A stretch of 64,000 bases of DNA from Haematococcus lacustris (GCA_030144725.1 JASKMD010000018.1:5795469-5859468), one strand, 5' to 3'; counted from the first letter of the stretch, positions 1 through 12,522 are shown. Numbers and translations are program-made. Notes: generated by a model not told the origin, from the letters alone.

Positions 1-1037
1 CGTCGCGTCCACATGCCAAAAGCAAAACATGTTCCGACTGCTGCTGCGTGTTGCAGGTGCCACTCACAACAGCGTGGCGAAGCGTGCTAGTGCGGCGCGC
101 CTCGCATGTGGCGAAATCGCATGAATTCAAATGTGTATCTTTGGACAGGCACTGAGCACCGCTGAGAGCGAGATAGTTTTTGCTGCGTCTGCCATATCGT
201 AGCTATGGCTCTCCTCTGTTCAAAGCACTGTTTACATATATTTTTGACTGAGTGGCTGCGGAGATACGGGCTTCGTATCACAGGGGGGTGGTTTTCAGGT
301 AGTTGGGAACGCCTCAGTGATGATGGTGGTGGTGGTAGTGGTGGTGGTGATGGAGATGATGATCGTGGTGGTGGTGATGATGGGGTTGCAGATCGTTGTA
401 ACCGTAAGCCTGGGGCGCCTGCTCAGGTCACCTTATTGGTAGGGCGCGAACGGCCAACCTAGAAATCTATTTCTAGGTTTCTAGGCTCAGGTTCTAGGAA
501 TCCGAGCCACATAGAATTCTATGGGCGCGCCCTACTTATTGGCCATCAGCAACTTAATGGCATGAATCCTAACGACATGCTGCGTCTTTCACGGGGAAGT
601 TGCTCTTGTGCCTCCACACTGGTAGTAGTGCGGAAGACGTGCCGCAGCAGCGCGAACACACGCGCACCCGTTAAATCGCACTGGACACTTTTGGCCTTCC
701 CGCCTGAACCCTCGCCCCCTTCCCCCTCCCTGCTGCTTGAGCTACAATGCCCCGCTTCCGCACGTCGCGAGGTGGCTCAACCTCGTCCAGGACGCCGAAC
801 CTGTTCTTAGGTGCCATCCCCACCCAGCAGCTACGCCAGGTCAGCGGCCAAGGTGCACCAGGAGCAGCAACGAGGCGAAAGCCAGGCAGCCGCGTAGTCA
901 GGCCCTTCGAGTTTAGGGAGCTGAGGGGGGGTTGAGGGTGGGGGAGAAGGCCGACACACAGCGCAGGCTCCAGGCCCACACAGCAGCGCCTGCCCCCTCC
1001 CCCCCCCTGGCCTCTCCCTTGCACCCGCCTGCCGCAG
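1..1037. other. No clear gene; small inverted repeat
   Basis: I see no convincing coding exon. A GGTGGT-type trinucleotide run lies at about 322-385. At 443-535 there is a short inverted-repeat structure: TAGGGCGCG on the left is matched by CGCGCCCTA on the right, and between them sits a palindromic CTAGAAAT/ATTTCTAG core. It looks like a small MITE-like or hairpin sequence. A possible upstream exon of the next gene (reading VARWLNLVQDAEPVL) ends at a GT near 819, but its phase does not join the next exon, so I left it out. Confidence 0.4.
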
Positions 1038-4000
1038 TATCATGCCAACTTTGTCGGCCTGCCCCCCTTGGAGCAGCTGGTGGTCCATCAGCCCGACACG
1101 TTCAGGTGCAGCGCCACACTGGCCAGCACCCGCCCCCCCTGCCACCCTCCGGTCACACACCTACCTGCCCCGCCCCCCTCCGGTCACACACCTAGCTACA
1201 CCGCACCTAGGCCTAGCCAAGCTTTGCCAGCCGGCCGCTGCGGGCAACCCCAACAGCCTGTCAGGGCTGAGGCTTGCTGCCTGCACCAGGCTGGCTGCAT
1301 GGGGGGTGCAGGTACGTGCGGCAGGAGGAGCGGCTGTGGGAGCAGCTGCACGCTGGCCTCATCACCAGCGGCAAGCTGCCGGACGCCCTGGGCCTCAGGA
1401 GCAGTCAGGCCGTGCAGCTGCTGGGCGGCTTCAAGGTCAGCGGGGGGACATAGGGCAGCAGGGGGCAGCGGGGGGCAGCAGGGGGCCAGCGGGGGGGCAG
1501 GGGGGGGCAGCAGGGGGCCAGCGGGGGGGTTATGTTCGAAACATAACCCTGGCCCAGACTTGAACCCCCTACCCTGGCCTTCCCCTGGTGCTCGCCCCGC
1601 TGTCCCACTGCCCTGCTGCCGGCCTTTTCCCGGTTCAGGACAGCGGCGCAGTGGAGCGGGCCTGGCGGCACTGCCTGCTGCCCCGGTGGCCGGGCCGGCT
1701 GCAGCCCAGCCCCCCCCACATGGCGCCTGACCCTGCTGCTCCTCACGCCGCTGCTGACCTGGCACACAATGAGGCGCAGCGCATCAGGTGGGTCACCCTG
1801 CTGGAGGTGATGCTGTAAGAGTGGGGTCACACATCGTGAGTGTGATACTGTGGGGTCGCACATTGTGCAGTCACAAACAGTGTGAGCCAAGGCACTGCAG
1901 CAGGACTGCGTTCATGGCTAGGCAGGTTGGCTAGGCAGGTTAGGTGCAGGCACAGGCGCAGCAGCAGCAGCAGCAGCAGGGGGCAGCAACACTGCCATTC
2001 ATCCATCGCCAGACACCCCCCTGCCTGGCCCTTCCTCCCTCCCCTCCCCTGCACCCCCCCACCCGGGGTGGGCCGATGGCAGCTGCCTGGTGAGCTGGAC
2101 GGCAGCTGCCTGGTGGGCAGTGCTGTGCGCCACCAGCCAGTCAGCAGGCTGCAGCTATTGCCCATGATCAGGTGCTGGCAGGTGGTGGCAGGTGCTGGCA
2201 GGCGCAGGGGGCCTCAAAGCCCATGAGCAGGTCGTGTGCCCTGATGAGCATGAGCAGGTCATGGGCCCTGATGAGGCGGGCAGCCGGGCAGTGGGGCAGT
2301 GAGGGCAGCGGGGCTGACTGCTGCCAGTGGGGGCCGGGGCCAGTGCTGCCGCCGCCTGCCTGGCCCAGGGCGCACCGCAGCAAGCAGGGGCTGGAGGCGC
2401 TGCCTGAAGGAGGGCTGTGGGGGGAGGCGGAGCAGAGGCGGCAGAGGCAGCTGTGCCTGCAGGTCAGGACCCTGAACCCGCCTCCCCCATCCCCCACCCC
2501 TGACCCCACCCCTTAACCACACCCCCTGACCCCTCCCCCTGGCCCTGGCCCCTGACCCCTGACGCCCTGCCCTGCCCTGCCCTGCCCAGGTCGCTGCTGA
2601 GGGCAGCACCGCCTGCCGGCTGTTGTGGGGCAGTGTGCAGGAGGGCGCTGCGCTGCATGCCCTGGGCCAGCTGTTCCCCCACAGCTGGGTGGAGGAGGTG
2701 CGGGCCGCAGGGGGAAGGGGGGCAGGGGGGCAGGGGGGCAGGGGGGCAGGGGGGGCAGGGGGGCAGGGGGGCAGGGGGGGCAGGGGGGGCAGGGGGGCAG
2801 GGGGGCAGGGGGGGCAGGGGGGCAGGGGGGCAGGGGGGGCAGGGGGGCAGGGGGGGCAGGGGGGCAGGGGGGGCAGGGGGGCAGGGGGGGCAGGGGGGGC
2901 AGGGGGGCAGGGGGGCAGGGGGGGCAGGGGGGCAGGGGGGGCAGGGGGGCACCCATGACCCATGACCCCCAGCCCCCACACCAGCAGCCAAGCCAAATGG
3001 AGTGGAGCACGCAAGGCAGCTCAATGGAAACCTCAATGGAATGGCGTGTAGGGCTCATCACTACCCCAATCCATTACTAGGGGTGGCATGACTCATGAGC
3101 CACAGCCTATATCCCACCAGCCAAGCTGAGGGGTAGAGGGAGGGGGGGGGGGGCTAGGCATCAGGGTAGGGGCGGCCTGGCCTCCATGCTGCTGCTGCCC
3201 CCCCCCCCGTGTTGTCCCATGTGGGTCTGCTGTCCCCCTGCTGCTGCCTCCCCCCAGGTGGGTCTGCTGGCAGTGGCTGAGGGGCAGCTGCCGGGCGGCC
3301 TCACGGGCGCTGAGCTGCCGGGCCTGGCCTCCTCCCCTGACGCCACCATCAGCCATGCGCTGCCGCTGACCTGGAAGCAGGTGGGCGGGAGGAGGGCAGG
3401 GGGCAGGGGGGTGGGAGGGCAGGGGCCAGAAGGGCAGGGGGGGAGGGGGGCAGGGGCTAGAAGGGCAGGGGGGGAGGGGGGGCAGGGGGGGAGGGGGGAA
3501 GGGGGGGAGGGTGGGGCAGGGGGGGAGGGGGGCAGGCAGGGGGAGGAGAGGGGGGGGAAGCCCTTTGAGCCCTGCCCCCTGCCCCCTGCCCTCACTGGTG
3601 GTGTGTGTTTCATTGGTGAGGGCAGGTGGAGGCGGCCAGGCAGCGGGTGAGGGAGGCGCCCGGCCAGGCCAGCAGCGCGCATCTGCCAGGCAGCCCCCCC
3701 GGCCCCCCCTGCCCCAGCAGCCCCCCCCCTGGCTCCCTGACACCCCCCCCTCACCTGGGGGCTGAGGCCCAGGCGCTGCAGCTGGTGCAGGAGGCCCTGG
3801 CCAGCCTGACTGCCGCTGCAGGTGAGCTGGCAGGAAGCCGGCAGGAAGCTGGCAGGAAGCTGGCAGGAAGCTGGCAGGAAGCTGGCAGGAAGCTGGCAGG
3901 AAGCTAGGCTGTGCCTGCCATGGCGGCTTCAGAGGCAGGCAGGGGCAGGGCAGCCATTGCTGGCAGGCCAAGCAAGAGCCCATTCTTTCCGCCCCTGCCC

Positions 4001-6230
4001 CCCTGGCCCCCTGCCCCCCTGCCCGCCTCCACCGGGGTCTTCCAGGCATCCCTTGCACACCCACACCCTGACACAGCTGCCACCACCTCCCCCCTCACCC
4101 CCATGCAGCCAGCCTGGTCACACAACAGTCACATGAGCATACAACCACCCCACCCACCCACCCACCTCCTGCCTGCCTGCCCTGTCACCTGCTGCTGCCG
4201 CCCCCCACCCTACCCCCCCTGTCACCCTGCCCCCCCCCTCAACCCCAGGCCCTGGACACGCCTCAGCCCAGCAGCACGCCGCCGCCGCTGCTGCCCTGGG
4301 CCCTGCCCCGCCCCTCACCTACTCCAATGCCGCAGCGCTGGCCTGGCTGGCTGCCGTGGTTGCCGGCTCTGGCTCCACCTTCCTTGATGCGGGGGGCGCG
4401 GTGACCCCCCCTGCTGCTGCCCCCCCCCCCACCCCGCAGGGCAGGCCAGGGGGGGGTCCCAGTGCTCGGTGCAGGGCTGGGGGGGGGAGGGTGGCCAGCT
4501 GCTGCTGGGACAGGGGCAGGGGCAGGGGGGGTGTATGTGGGGTCAGGGGGGGTGGGGGGGGGCCGTGGCCTGGGTGGACCTTGAGGGCTGTGCCTGGCTG
4601 GTGTGGCGTGAGGCTGTGGAGGTGAAGAGCAGCTGCCCCTTCAGGAGGTGGGTCAGCCGGGCTTAATGATGGCCGGCTGGCGCTTGGCACCCCTGCCCCC
4701 TGCCTCCCGCCCCCTGCCCCCTGCCCCCTGCCACCCGCCCTCCTATGTCAAGTACAGCAGACAGATGTCTTCCTGGAGGCTGGCAGTGCTGCTGCCCCTG
4801 CCTGCCCCTGCCTGCTGCTGCTGCTGCTGCTGTCAGGCGCTGCCCCCTGCCGCCTCCCTGCCGGCTGCAGGCGGGACGAGTCAGACCCCTGCTCCTACCA
4901 CCTCAAGGTCAGGGTCAGCACCCGGGGGGAGCCTCCACCCCTGACCCAGCTGGCCCCCCTCCACCCCTCCACCGGCCACCCCCACCCCCCTCAGCGTCCC
5001 CTGCCCCCCCCTGCCCCCCCCCCCGCCCCCCCCCTCCCACCCTTGGCTTAGGGTCAGGCCTTTCCTGCCTACACCCATACTGCCCACTGCTGGCGCAGCA
5101 GCAGGCAGCTGGCGCCCCCAGCACCCTCCCCCTCCCCCCCCTACCCCCTTGCTGATTAGGTTCTGCAAACCCCAACCTGCCCTGACCAGCACTGCCGATC
5201 CAGCCCAGCCCAGCACCTGCCCTCGACGCCCAGGACTAGCGCTGCCAAGCACCCCCCAGCCCTAACCCCCCTGCCCTACCTCTAGCCCTCAGCCACACAG
5301 GGGTCAGCCCCCACTGCTCATCTTCCCTGCGCAGCAGATAGTGCCAGGCCGTTGCCAGGGTGGTCGCAAGGGCCCGGCACCCCCCCTCAGCTCTAGCTCT
5401 GGACCCAGGCCAGGCCCTGGGCCACACAGCGGGCAGCTCAGCCGGTTTGACCCAGTCCCTGGCTAGACAGCTACTGCTGTGGCGCAGCGTCCACCCACCC
5501 ACCCACCCACCCACCCACCCACCCACCCACCCACCCACCCACCAACCAACCCTGTTGTCTGCTGCTGCTCAGTGCAGGACTGGGGCCCCCTGAGCCAGCC
5601 CCGCACCGCCTGGGTGCCTCAGCTGCAGCTGCACTGCCTGGCCGCAGCCACCGCCTCCGTGCTGCTGCTCAGCCGCTCAGCGGGCCAGGGCGTGACCTTG
5701 TTCAGGATGTTCAGGTCAGGAGCAGCAGGCGGTAGGGGGCGGCAGGGGAGAAGGGGGAAGAGGGAAGGTCCCAGGGTGGGAAGTGGAGGCAAGAAATCCT
5801 GCTGACCCCTCACCCCCCTGCTGACCCCTGCCCCCCCCCCCCCCCCCCCTACTGCACGACAAACACTGTCTCCTGCCCAACCCCTTGCCCTCCCTGCCCT
5901 CTGCCCCCACTGACCCCTTGCCCCATGCTGCCCCTGCCCCTCCAGCTTTCCCTTTCCACCCCTCATGCCCTGAAAACCCCTGCTTGTGCTGTTGCCCCTT
6001 CCACCCCCCCTTACCGCCTGCCCCTTCCACCCCTCCTTGAACTTTCCCCCTTCACCCCTCCTGCTCTGGGACCCCCCCCTCATACTGCATGACATGTTAA
6101 GCGCAGGCACGACCCCTACCTGGCCTACATGTTGAGCATTCTGCGCCAGCTGCACCTCGACTACGCAGCAAGGGGCAGCGCCCCTCCGCCCGACCTCTTC
6201 AACTCCCCGTCCATGCAGCCCCAGGTGTGA
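1038..6230 (+). CDS. YqaJ-like PD-(D/E)XK nuclease-family protein (multi-exon, 5' end uncertain)
   Basis: This is a multi-exon gene; the exons I can read are at about 1038-1105, 1312-1435, 1638-1787, 2590-2697, 3259-3380, 3627-3820, 4250-4400, 4560-4646, 5572-5714 and 6107-6230. The first two join in phase (AG+G). The order matches the YqaJ/lambda-exonuclease-like fold: an N-terminal segment (YVRQEERLWEQLHAGLITSG, then an ALGL motif), a segment ending in a SPDAT motif (catalytic Asp), then AVEVKSSCPF (the E-x-K pair). Next come WVPQLQLHCLAAATASVLLL, the usual 'Q-L' helix, and a final exon with RHDPYLAYMLSIL. The family cuts or resects DNA; a nuclear role in this alga is unknown. Introns are full of G-rich tandem repeats. 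The true start codon was not found, and the stop could be bypassed by the GT at the end of the last exon. Family call fairly sure, exon map approximate. Confidence 0.65.
2712..2950 (+). repeat. Intronic (GGGGGCA)n minisatellite
   Basis: About 240 bp of GGGGGCA and GGGGGGCA units, inside an intron of the YqaJ-like gene. The mix of 7- and 8-base units keeps all frames free of stops on both strands. That gives false glycine-rich and proline-rich reading frames, which should not be annotated as proteins. Confidence 0.9.
3829..3906 (+). repeat. 11-bp tandem repeat, about 7 copies
   Basis: A perfect run of the unit GGCAGGAAGCT follows the GT donor (GGTGAGCTGG) of a YqaJ-like exon, so it is intronic. 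Confidence 0.85.
5489..5545 (+). repeat. (CACC)n microsatellite
   Basis: About 13 copies of CACC/ACCC in the intron directly before the 5572 exon of the YqaJ-like gene. Confidence 0.9.
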
Positions 6231-6489
6231 CCCCACATTATTTTCGTCTTTCTTCCATTACCATGCCAAGGGTACACGCTGGCGGCCCCCTAGGGAGGCT
6301 GCCTATGCCAGGTCAGCCAGACTGGCGTACAGCCCCTTAAGGGATTGCACGACCTGCCGGGTCAGGCTGCGGCGGACAAGCACGGCATGGTGTTCACACG
6401 GCCTGCAACAGCTGCGAGACCTGCGTGGCCAGACTTTCGCGGGGTAGGGATTGGAGGTGTGCTAGCAGTGCACGCAAGCATCAACACCT

Positions 6490-6980
6490 ATTTTAGCGCG
6501 GTACAGATGTGCAGCGCTGCGCGCCACTGTGCGCGCCACTGCGTGCCACTGGGTGCCACTGGGTGCCACTGTGCGCGCAGCACGATGCGTTGGTGACGGC
6601 CACGATGGAGCTTACCGGAGCCGCGGTCATGGTGGCCAGTAGGCCGGGGCCCTTCAACGGAGGGCCGGGCGCACTGACAGCGGCGCCCGGGAGCAGCTCT
6701 GCGGCCTTCCTGGAGTAATGAGAACTGTGTCGCAAGGACAAATGCAGCACAGGAGGAGTAGTCCCGGGTCGGGAGCGAGTTAAGTGAGCTGCGAGTCGAG
6801 AGAGAGTGTGTGACGGTGTGTTCTTTAGTCGCGGAGTCGCATTGTTTGTGCGAGTGAAACTGGCCGCGTTGTTGGCTTCCGTAAACTGTGGCATGGCGCC
6901 CGTCGCGTCACAGGTACTCGGGTGCATGCTTGCGGTGATGGCACAGAATCTCGGCCTCGCTGCTGCCCTCCCCATCGTGC
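6490..6980. repeat. Dispersed repeat A, copy 1
   Basis: This stretch matches 21615-22065 in the same orientation along most of its length. Shared blocks include GCACGATGCGTTGGTGA, GGAGCCGCGGTCATGGTGGC, TTCAACGGAGGGCCGG and GTCGCGTCACAGGTACT. Both copies also carry a related minus-strand reading (GLLATMTAAP.SSIV) and an STCDAT reading. This suggests a degenerate mobile element or duplicated gene fragment. Copy 1 contains a local 9-11 bp repeat (GTGCCACTGG) at 6527-6570. Confidence 0.75.
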
Positions 6981-7036
6981 GGCGCTACGGAAATGCAAAC
7001 ACCCCGGACCAGATGCAACTGCTGAGATAGCGTGGC

Positions 7037-7037
7037 A

Positions 7038-7080
<43 letters not shown>

Positions 7081-7082
7081 AA
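7037..7082 (+). repeat. (CTG)n trinucleotide repeat
   Basis: About 14 uninterrupted CTG copies in apparently non-coding DNA between repeat A and the next gene. Confidence 0.95.
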
Positions 7083-7440
7083 CAAGTAAACTATGCGGGG
7101 AGGTGGTGCGTGGAGCGGCGACGTGGCCCAGGACAGCCTGGCCCAAAGCAATGGTTTTTGCTGATGCACACTGTTTACTAAGAGTTTTGGCGACAATTGT
7201 CAGACATGCAAGCGCACGACATGGCATGCAAGTTCGACATGTGTTACAGTTGCTGCGGTTGAGCAGCCTTCGCTGGAGTACAGTGGCGCATAGAGTCAGC
7301 TCCTGGGTGACAGGGCGTACGCCAGCAAGTGCGTGCGGCTGACTTGTCGCCCCGCAGTTCTCGAAGGACGATACAGGGCGTGCCTGAATCTGGCAATTCA
7401 CAGACATTGTCTATCCTACCAGCTGGTCCGCAGAGCACAA

Positions 7441-10083
7441 TGGGATTCACGGTATTGCTGGTAGGGGATGAAAAGGAGTTGGCCAGCTTCGAGGACGTTG
7501 TCGCGGAGGCAAAACGGTTCGTCGGCCCCGTGAAAGTGTATCCTGCCTGGAAAGCTGTTGATGCCGTCGCCAAAATCCAAGTGAGACTCAGTCGGGATTT
7601 TGTGTCTCACGGCTTGCAAGTTTGCGTGCACGTGGGTCAGCACAACTGGTACAGCTTACGTTTGCGTAGCAGGCACTCACCACTGGCACTGTAGGTACTA
7701 TCACTTGTAAGCACGAAACAAGCTTGTATGGCTTTGATGTTAAGAACTGATCTATTTGTGGCATGCAGCCATTGAGGTACACAGAAGTTGCTAGGCTCTC
7801 CCACTCAAAGCGACTTCGCATGTTGCACAGCCCAGCCCATCCTCATGTTCGCCCTTGTTGGATGACCTGGTGATCTCCATGACTGTGCAGCATGTGCAGG
7901 GCTGTCAGGACCCCACCACATAGTCACTCCACCGTTGCCAAGTGTTATTGCTGCCAACGCTTCTAGCTGTTGCTGTGCCAAGCATACATTTCAGGCATCA
8001 CCACCCAACCCCTGATGCCCCTGGCTGTGCTACAGAAAGCTGTGGCGGCCACAGGCAAGTGCGACGTGGCATTGCTCAGCCACCACTTCACAGCCCCTGG
8101 GAAGGAGGAATTCAGCGACGCGCTGCGCAAGGTGCTGCGGGACAAGTACCCCACTGTGCCCATCGTGGTGTGGGGCCACACACACAAGGCTGGCGAGCGC
8201 GGCAAGCACTACCACCATACCCTGGTGCGTGGCATGCGCCTGACCCCCTACAGCTGCTTCACCATCAGGGTGGCTTGGGGTCTCCAATACCACAGCCACC
8301 CCCCATGCTGCATGGTGGGGCAGCGGAACAGCTTGACCGTGCCGTGGCATGAGGCCCTGAGACCTCCCAGCTGCCCTTCTCATGCCGCCCTCCCCATGCT
8401 GCTGGTGGGGCTGGCGTTGTGAGTGCAGGAACAGCAGGACGCGGAGGGGGTGGGCAAGATGCTGATGAAGGTAGCAGCTGGCGAGCTGACGGCGGAGTGG
8501 AAGGCCAAGGGCGACAAGGGCCGCAGGTCGTCAGACGTGAGGTGGGCAGCAGGCTCCACTCTTGTTGGCCAGCAAGGCTAATCCAGTGCATAACCACAAC
8601 AAGAGCTACAGCAGTCACACTTGCTGCCACATTATGTCTGTGCCAGCCTAGACTCAGCAGAGGCAGGAGTACATCCGCCAACAGTGCCGCAAAGATGGAG
8701 ATACAAGGACCAGCCTGTACACTGGCACGCCATCCCCAAGTCACGCTGTGTGCACTGGCGCAAGGTATGCAGGAAGTCAGTGGACCCCCCATCCCGTGGC
8801 GCCAGCACCGATGCTTCAGCTGTGCGCCGCAAGTCCCTCGACAAAGCTGCGCCGGAGCCGTCACGTCGCAAGTCATTGGACCGCGAAGCCACGCCGGGCT
8901 TGGCCGCTGCAAGCTCTGCCACTAGCCGCAGGTCGCTCGGCGGCTGGACAGGCGCGGAGGACGGCATGGGCGGCATGTTGGGCATGGGCAGCATGACGGG
9001 TGCAGGCATGGGCATGATGGGGATGGGCGGCCTGATGAGCGGCATGCCTGGGCTGCCAGCAGCCCCTGGCCTCATGGGGGCTGGCTTTGGCATGCCTGGC
9101 CTCATGGCAGGCGGCGGCAACCTGATGGCCGGCCTGATGCTCGGTAGGTCCTCTCTGCCTGCACCTAGCAGGGCACAGGGCGCTAGCTGCATGCGCCTGC
9201 CTTGCCCCAGCTCTGCACTGATGTGTATTGAACCTGCATGTCCAGCACTAGAGAGCTCTCCGCTGAGACTGCTGCCTTCATGGCTTCTTTGCATGCATTG
9301 CAGGCGGTATGAATGGCATGCCGACTATGAGCATGGGAGGGGGCTTGGGCGCACCCATGGGCATGGGCAACGGCATGGGGCTGGGCATGGGCAACGGCAT
9401 GGAAGCAGGAGGCATGGGCCTCGGCATGGCAGGCATGGGCATCGCGGGCATGACACCCGGCTTTGGCGGCATGCACGGCATGGGGATGGGCGTGAATGGG
9501 ATGGGCATGGGCCTGGCCTCCTCCCTGGCCATGGCCCCTGCTCGCCTGCCGCACTCAGCATCTGGCTTGCAGGGGCAGACCATGCCTGGAGCCAGCCTCA
9601 TGCAGCCCTCTGGACTCCCACTGCAGCCACCACCCACCCAGTTGCCAGCCTTTGGCCAGCCCTCCCCTGCAGCCACGTACCCTCAGGTTGATGCAGCCGC
9701 TGCCATCAGCCTAAAACCCGCAGCACAACCGCAGCCTGCAGCTGCTCCAGCTCCAGTGGCGGCTCCTGCCACCCCAGTGGCTGCGGCCCCAGCTGCTGCT
9801 GCCTCAGGTAATGGCTGTCACACCCTGACCCTCTCTTGCCTTGTTAATCATGCCATCACCACTGCTGTAACGCATGGCTCATGGTCATATCCCTGATGAT
9901 GGGTTTGATGGGGTGGCTGCAGGCGATGTGACCGCCCTCCTCGACAACATGTCTTTGGCCGGCGGTGGCACGAACTCAGACTTGATTCGCATGCTGGCCG
10001 AGGAGGTGGTGCGCTTGCGCAAAGCGCTGGAAGAAAAGCGCAGCAGGACGTCCGTGGAACTGCCTCGAGTCGCTGCCGCGTGA
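7441..10083 (+). CDS. Unrecognised protein with Gly/Met-rich segment and C-terminal coiled coil
   Basis: I do not recognise this family. Exon 1 starts at ATG 7441 (MGFTVLLVGDEKELASFED) and ends before GTGAGA near 7580. A clear exon at about 7997-8268 reads LQKAVAATGKCDVALLSHHF and ends in VVWGHTHKAGERG. It joins in phase to 8430-8538 (EQQDAEGVGKMLMKVAAGEL). From about 8664 the protein becomes basic with three RKS[VL]D motifs, possible kinase sites. It then becomes very rich in GM/GMG (8965-9145 and 9303-9530), then Pro/Ala-rich. The last exon, from 9924, ends in a short coiled coil (MLAEEVVRLRKALEEK) and a stop at 10081-10083. WGHTH resembles the last motif of calcineurin-like phosphoesterases, but the other motifs are absent. 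The frame between 8664 and 8780 is unresolved (see findings). The gene as a unit is inferred; splitting into two genes is possible. Confidence 0.5.
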
Positions 10084-12522
10084 GGCAAGCGCTGCTGAAG
10101 GGGCTGTGCCGGTGTCACACTGGTGGAGCTTGGGCAGCAGCGGACAGCAGCTGCCACACCTAGCACGACTTGGGACCCTGGTGCTGGGCCACTGACTTCC
10201 AGTTCCAGGTCTAGGCTGCTGGGCCAGGCCTGCAGATCAGGGCGGCTAGGCTGTGGAGTAGCTCATCACCAGGGGGCGGATTGTCAGCAGCTGACAGCAG
10301 CAGGCAGGGGCCAGTGGGTTGATGTGCTCAGCTCCAGGTCCTGGACTGGCGCCAGGGGCTAGTGCTTGGGGGGGTGCACGGAGCCTTGCCCCTGAGTGGG
10401 AAGGCTGGGGGGAAGTGGGGAGTGTTGTGGCAGCATGCACAGGCTACCAAGCTGACCAGCTACAGCCACCAGGGCAGTGGATGGAAGGCACAGCAAGCAG
10501 CACCTCGGCAGTTGTCTTGCCACATCTGCTGCAAGCTGTAGAATAGGGCAACCCTGTAATGGACGACCCTTGATGACGATAAGGTGCAGTCCACAAGCTG
10601 TTCTGAAGGTGTTCCGGTCAACGTGTGAACATGGTTCTTTCAACGCTGTTGTGGGCTGCAGCATTTGGACTAGGTAGGTAGGGGTGGGTGGGTTAGGGGC
10701 AGGGTCATGGGGAAGGGGCACACTGAGGAGTAGGGAGGGGTTGCATTGACTTGGCCTCACCCTTGGGGGCATGCTTGCGGCCAGGTACCCCTGGCAAGTG
10801 TTAGTTCATGCCGTAAACAAGCTATGGTTGTTGACATTGTGTTTGCATTGTGATCCGAGTGTCCTGTTGGTGACACATCTTGTTGCTGCAACGACATGGT
10901 CATGTGTGTGGTCTATGCCGGCGTGGGTGTAAGCTATGGTGTCGCTGTGTTGGTGTTCGTGGTTCCCTTCACAGGGTCGCGCCCTGCGCCTATCAGCCAC
11001 TGCTCCATGATTTAAAACATACTATTCACTTTTGCCCAGCCTACACTCACCGAAGTGAAGGGTTTACCGGCATTTGTGCGGATGCTAGAATGTAGTGCTT
11101 CACTAGGGCGTGAAATACAGCTCTTGAACGAAGTGACCCGGAGCGTGAATAAAGGCACCTGCTGACACATATGTGCAAAAGCGTGTGTGTGTTGATGCTT
11201 TGTGTGTGTGTGTTGATGCTTCCATGCTGAGTGAGTTTTGTTTGACTGAGTAAAGGCACCTTTGGTACTAAGCCACAGGTGACCGGCACAAGGAGCCCCG
11301 TGTTGTTGTGTAGTTGATCCTGCACAAAGCACGATGCATCCCACTCCTCACAGGTCATTCTTCGTAGTGGTGCTTACATGGTTGTGTTTATGTGCGTGCC
11401 AACACTCTAACCATACATCCCTACACTTGCATAAACTGGTGGGAACAAAGTGCAATGTTTTGACTTGAAACGTGGTATATATCGTTTTCTCAGGGATGTG
11501 AGAATGGGGGAAGAAAGTTATGATTGTATGACATAAGTACAGTCCATCAAATGTTGCAGGCTGATGATGCCTTGCAACTTGACATGTCCCTGCTACGTGT
11601 GCAGTAGCATGGAGCAATGACATCAAATGGCAGCCAGGAGCTGCAGCCAAGAATGGCAGTTCAGTGCAGCCAGGAGCTAGCAGCAAAGAGTGGCAGCTAG
11701 CAGTCCCCGCCCCGCCCTAACCCAGCGCAAGGTCATATTGGGTCCAGGTCTCCATGTTGAGGTTGGGTCTGCCCACGATGCCCATGACCATCTTCTCCAT
11801 CTGTGGACAGAGCAGTGGACATGGACCAGGCGCATGTGTCCAGCCTCTACCTCACCCTCATGTTGGGGGTGCACCAAGCTTCACCAAGGTCGCCAAGCTG
11901 TCTTGGCTGGGTTGCGTCACATTTGTCTTGCAAGGCTAGGGCTAGGATGTTGGTGAGATGCTGTTTGCCTGGCTGGGTGGGTCTCAGCTTGGTGAATCTC
12001 AGCTGGGTGGGTTTCATCTTTGTCTCTGGTTACGTCCACATCACGCCTGGCTCAGCATAGCCATTGCCTCAGGACCAAACTGGGGCAGGGCTATACACAC
12101 GATCAACATGCATCAACAGGCAAGCGGGCGGGCAGGCGGGCGGCCGGCTGATGGCTCCGGTCTCGGGCTCACAAGCGCCGGCGCCTTGACCTCGCGGTTC
12201 TATATCACACAAAAGTACCCGCGCATCCACTATCTACCACTTGTGGTCCAAAACATTAGGTTTTTCGAGTAAACGGTCCTAATCACACCTACAAATAGAG
12301 GGGCGTATACGTATAGTATAATGTCGGAGGCCGAGCTGTTACGGGAAAATAACGGCCGAGACTGTTATTTGGACGTGAACAGCGCTGGCCGAGACATTAT
12401 GCGATATCCCAATACATTACGGGCACACGATTTGGAGCCTCGCTGCTATTGCGGCTGTCCTCCACGCGTCGGAGACGACAGCAGAACCAGTGCGCAAACC
12501 ACGCTCTTTCTTGGTGGTTGTG

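Noticed and set aside
2259..3080. Proline-rich (PPCPPCPP) and glycine-rich (GGRGGQGG) proteins
   Set aside because: Produced by the GGGGGCA intronic repeat of the YqaJ-like gene; no start, splice or domain support.
8030..8268. Calcineurin-like metallophosphoesterase
   Set aside because: Only a GHTH-like motif is present; the upstream D-x-H, GD and GNH motifs are not visible. Left as unrecognised.
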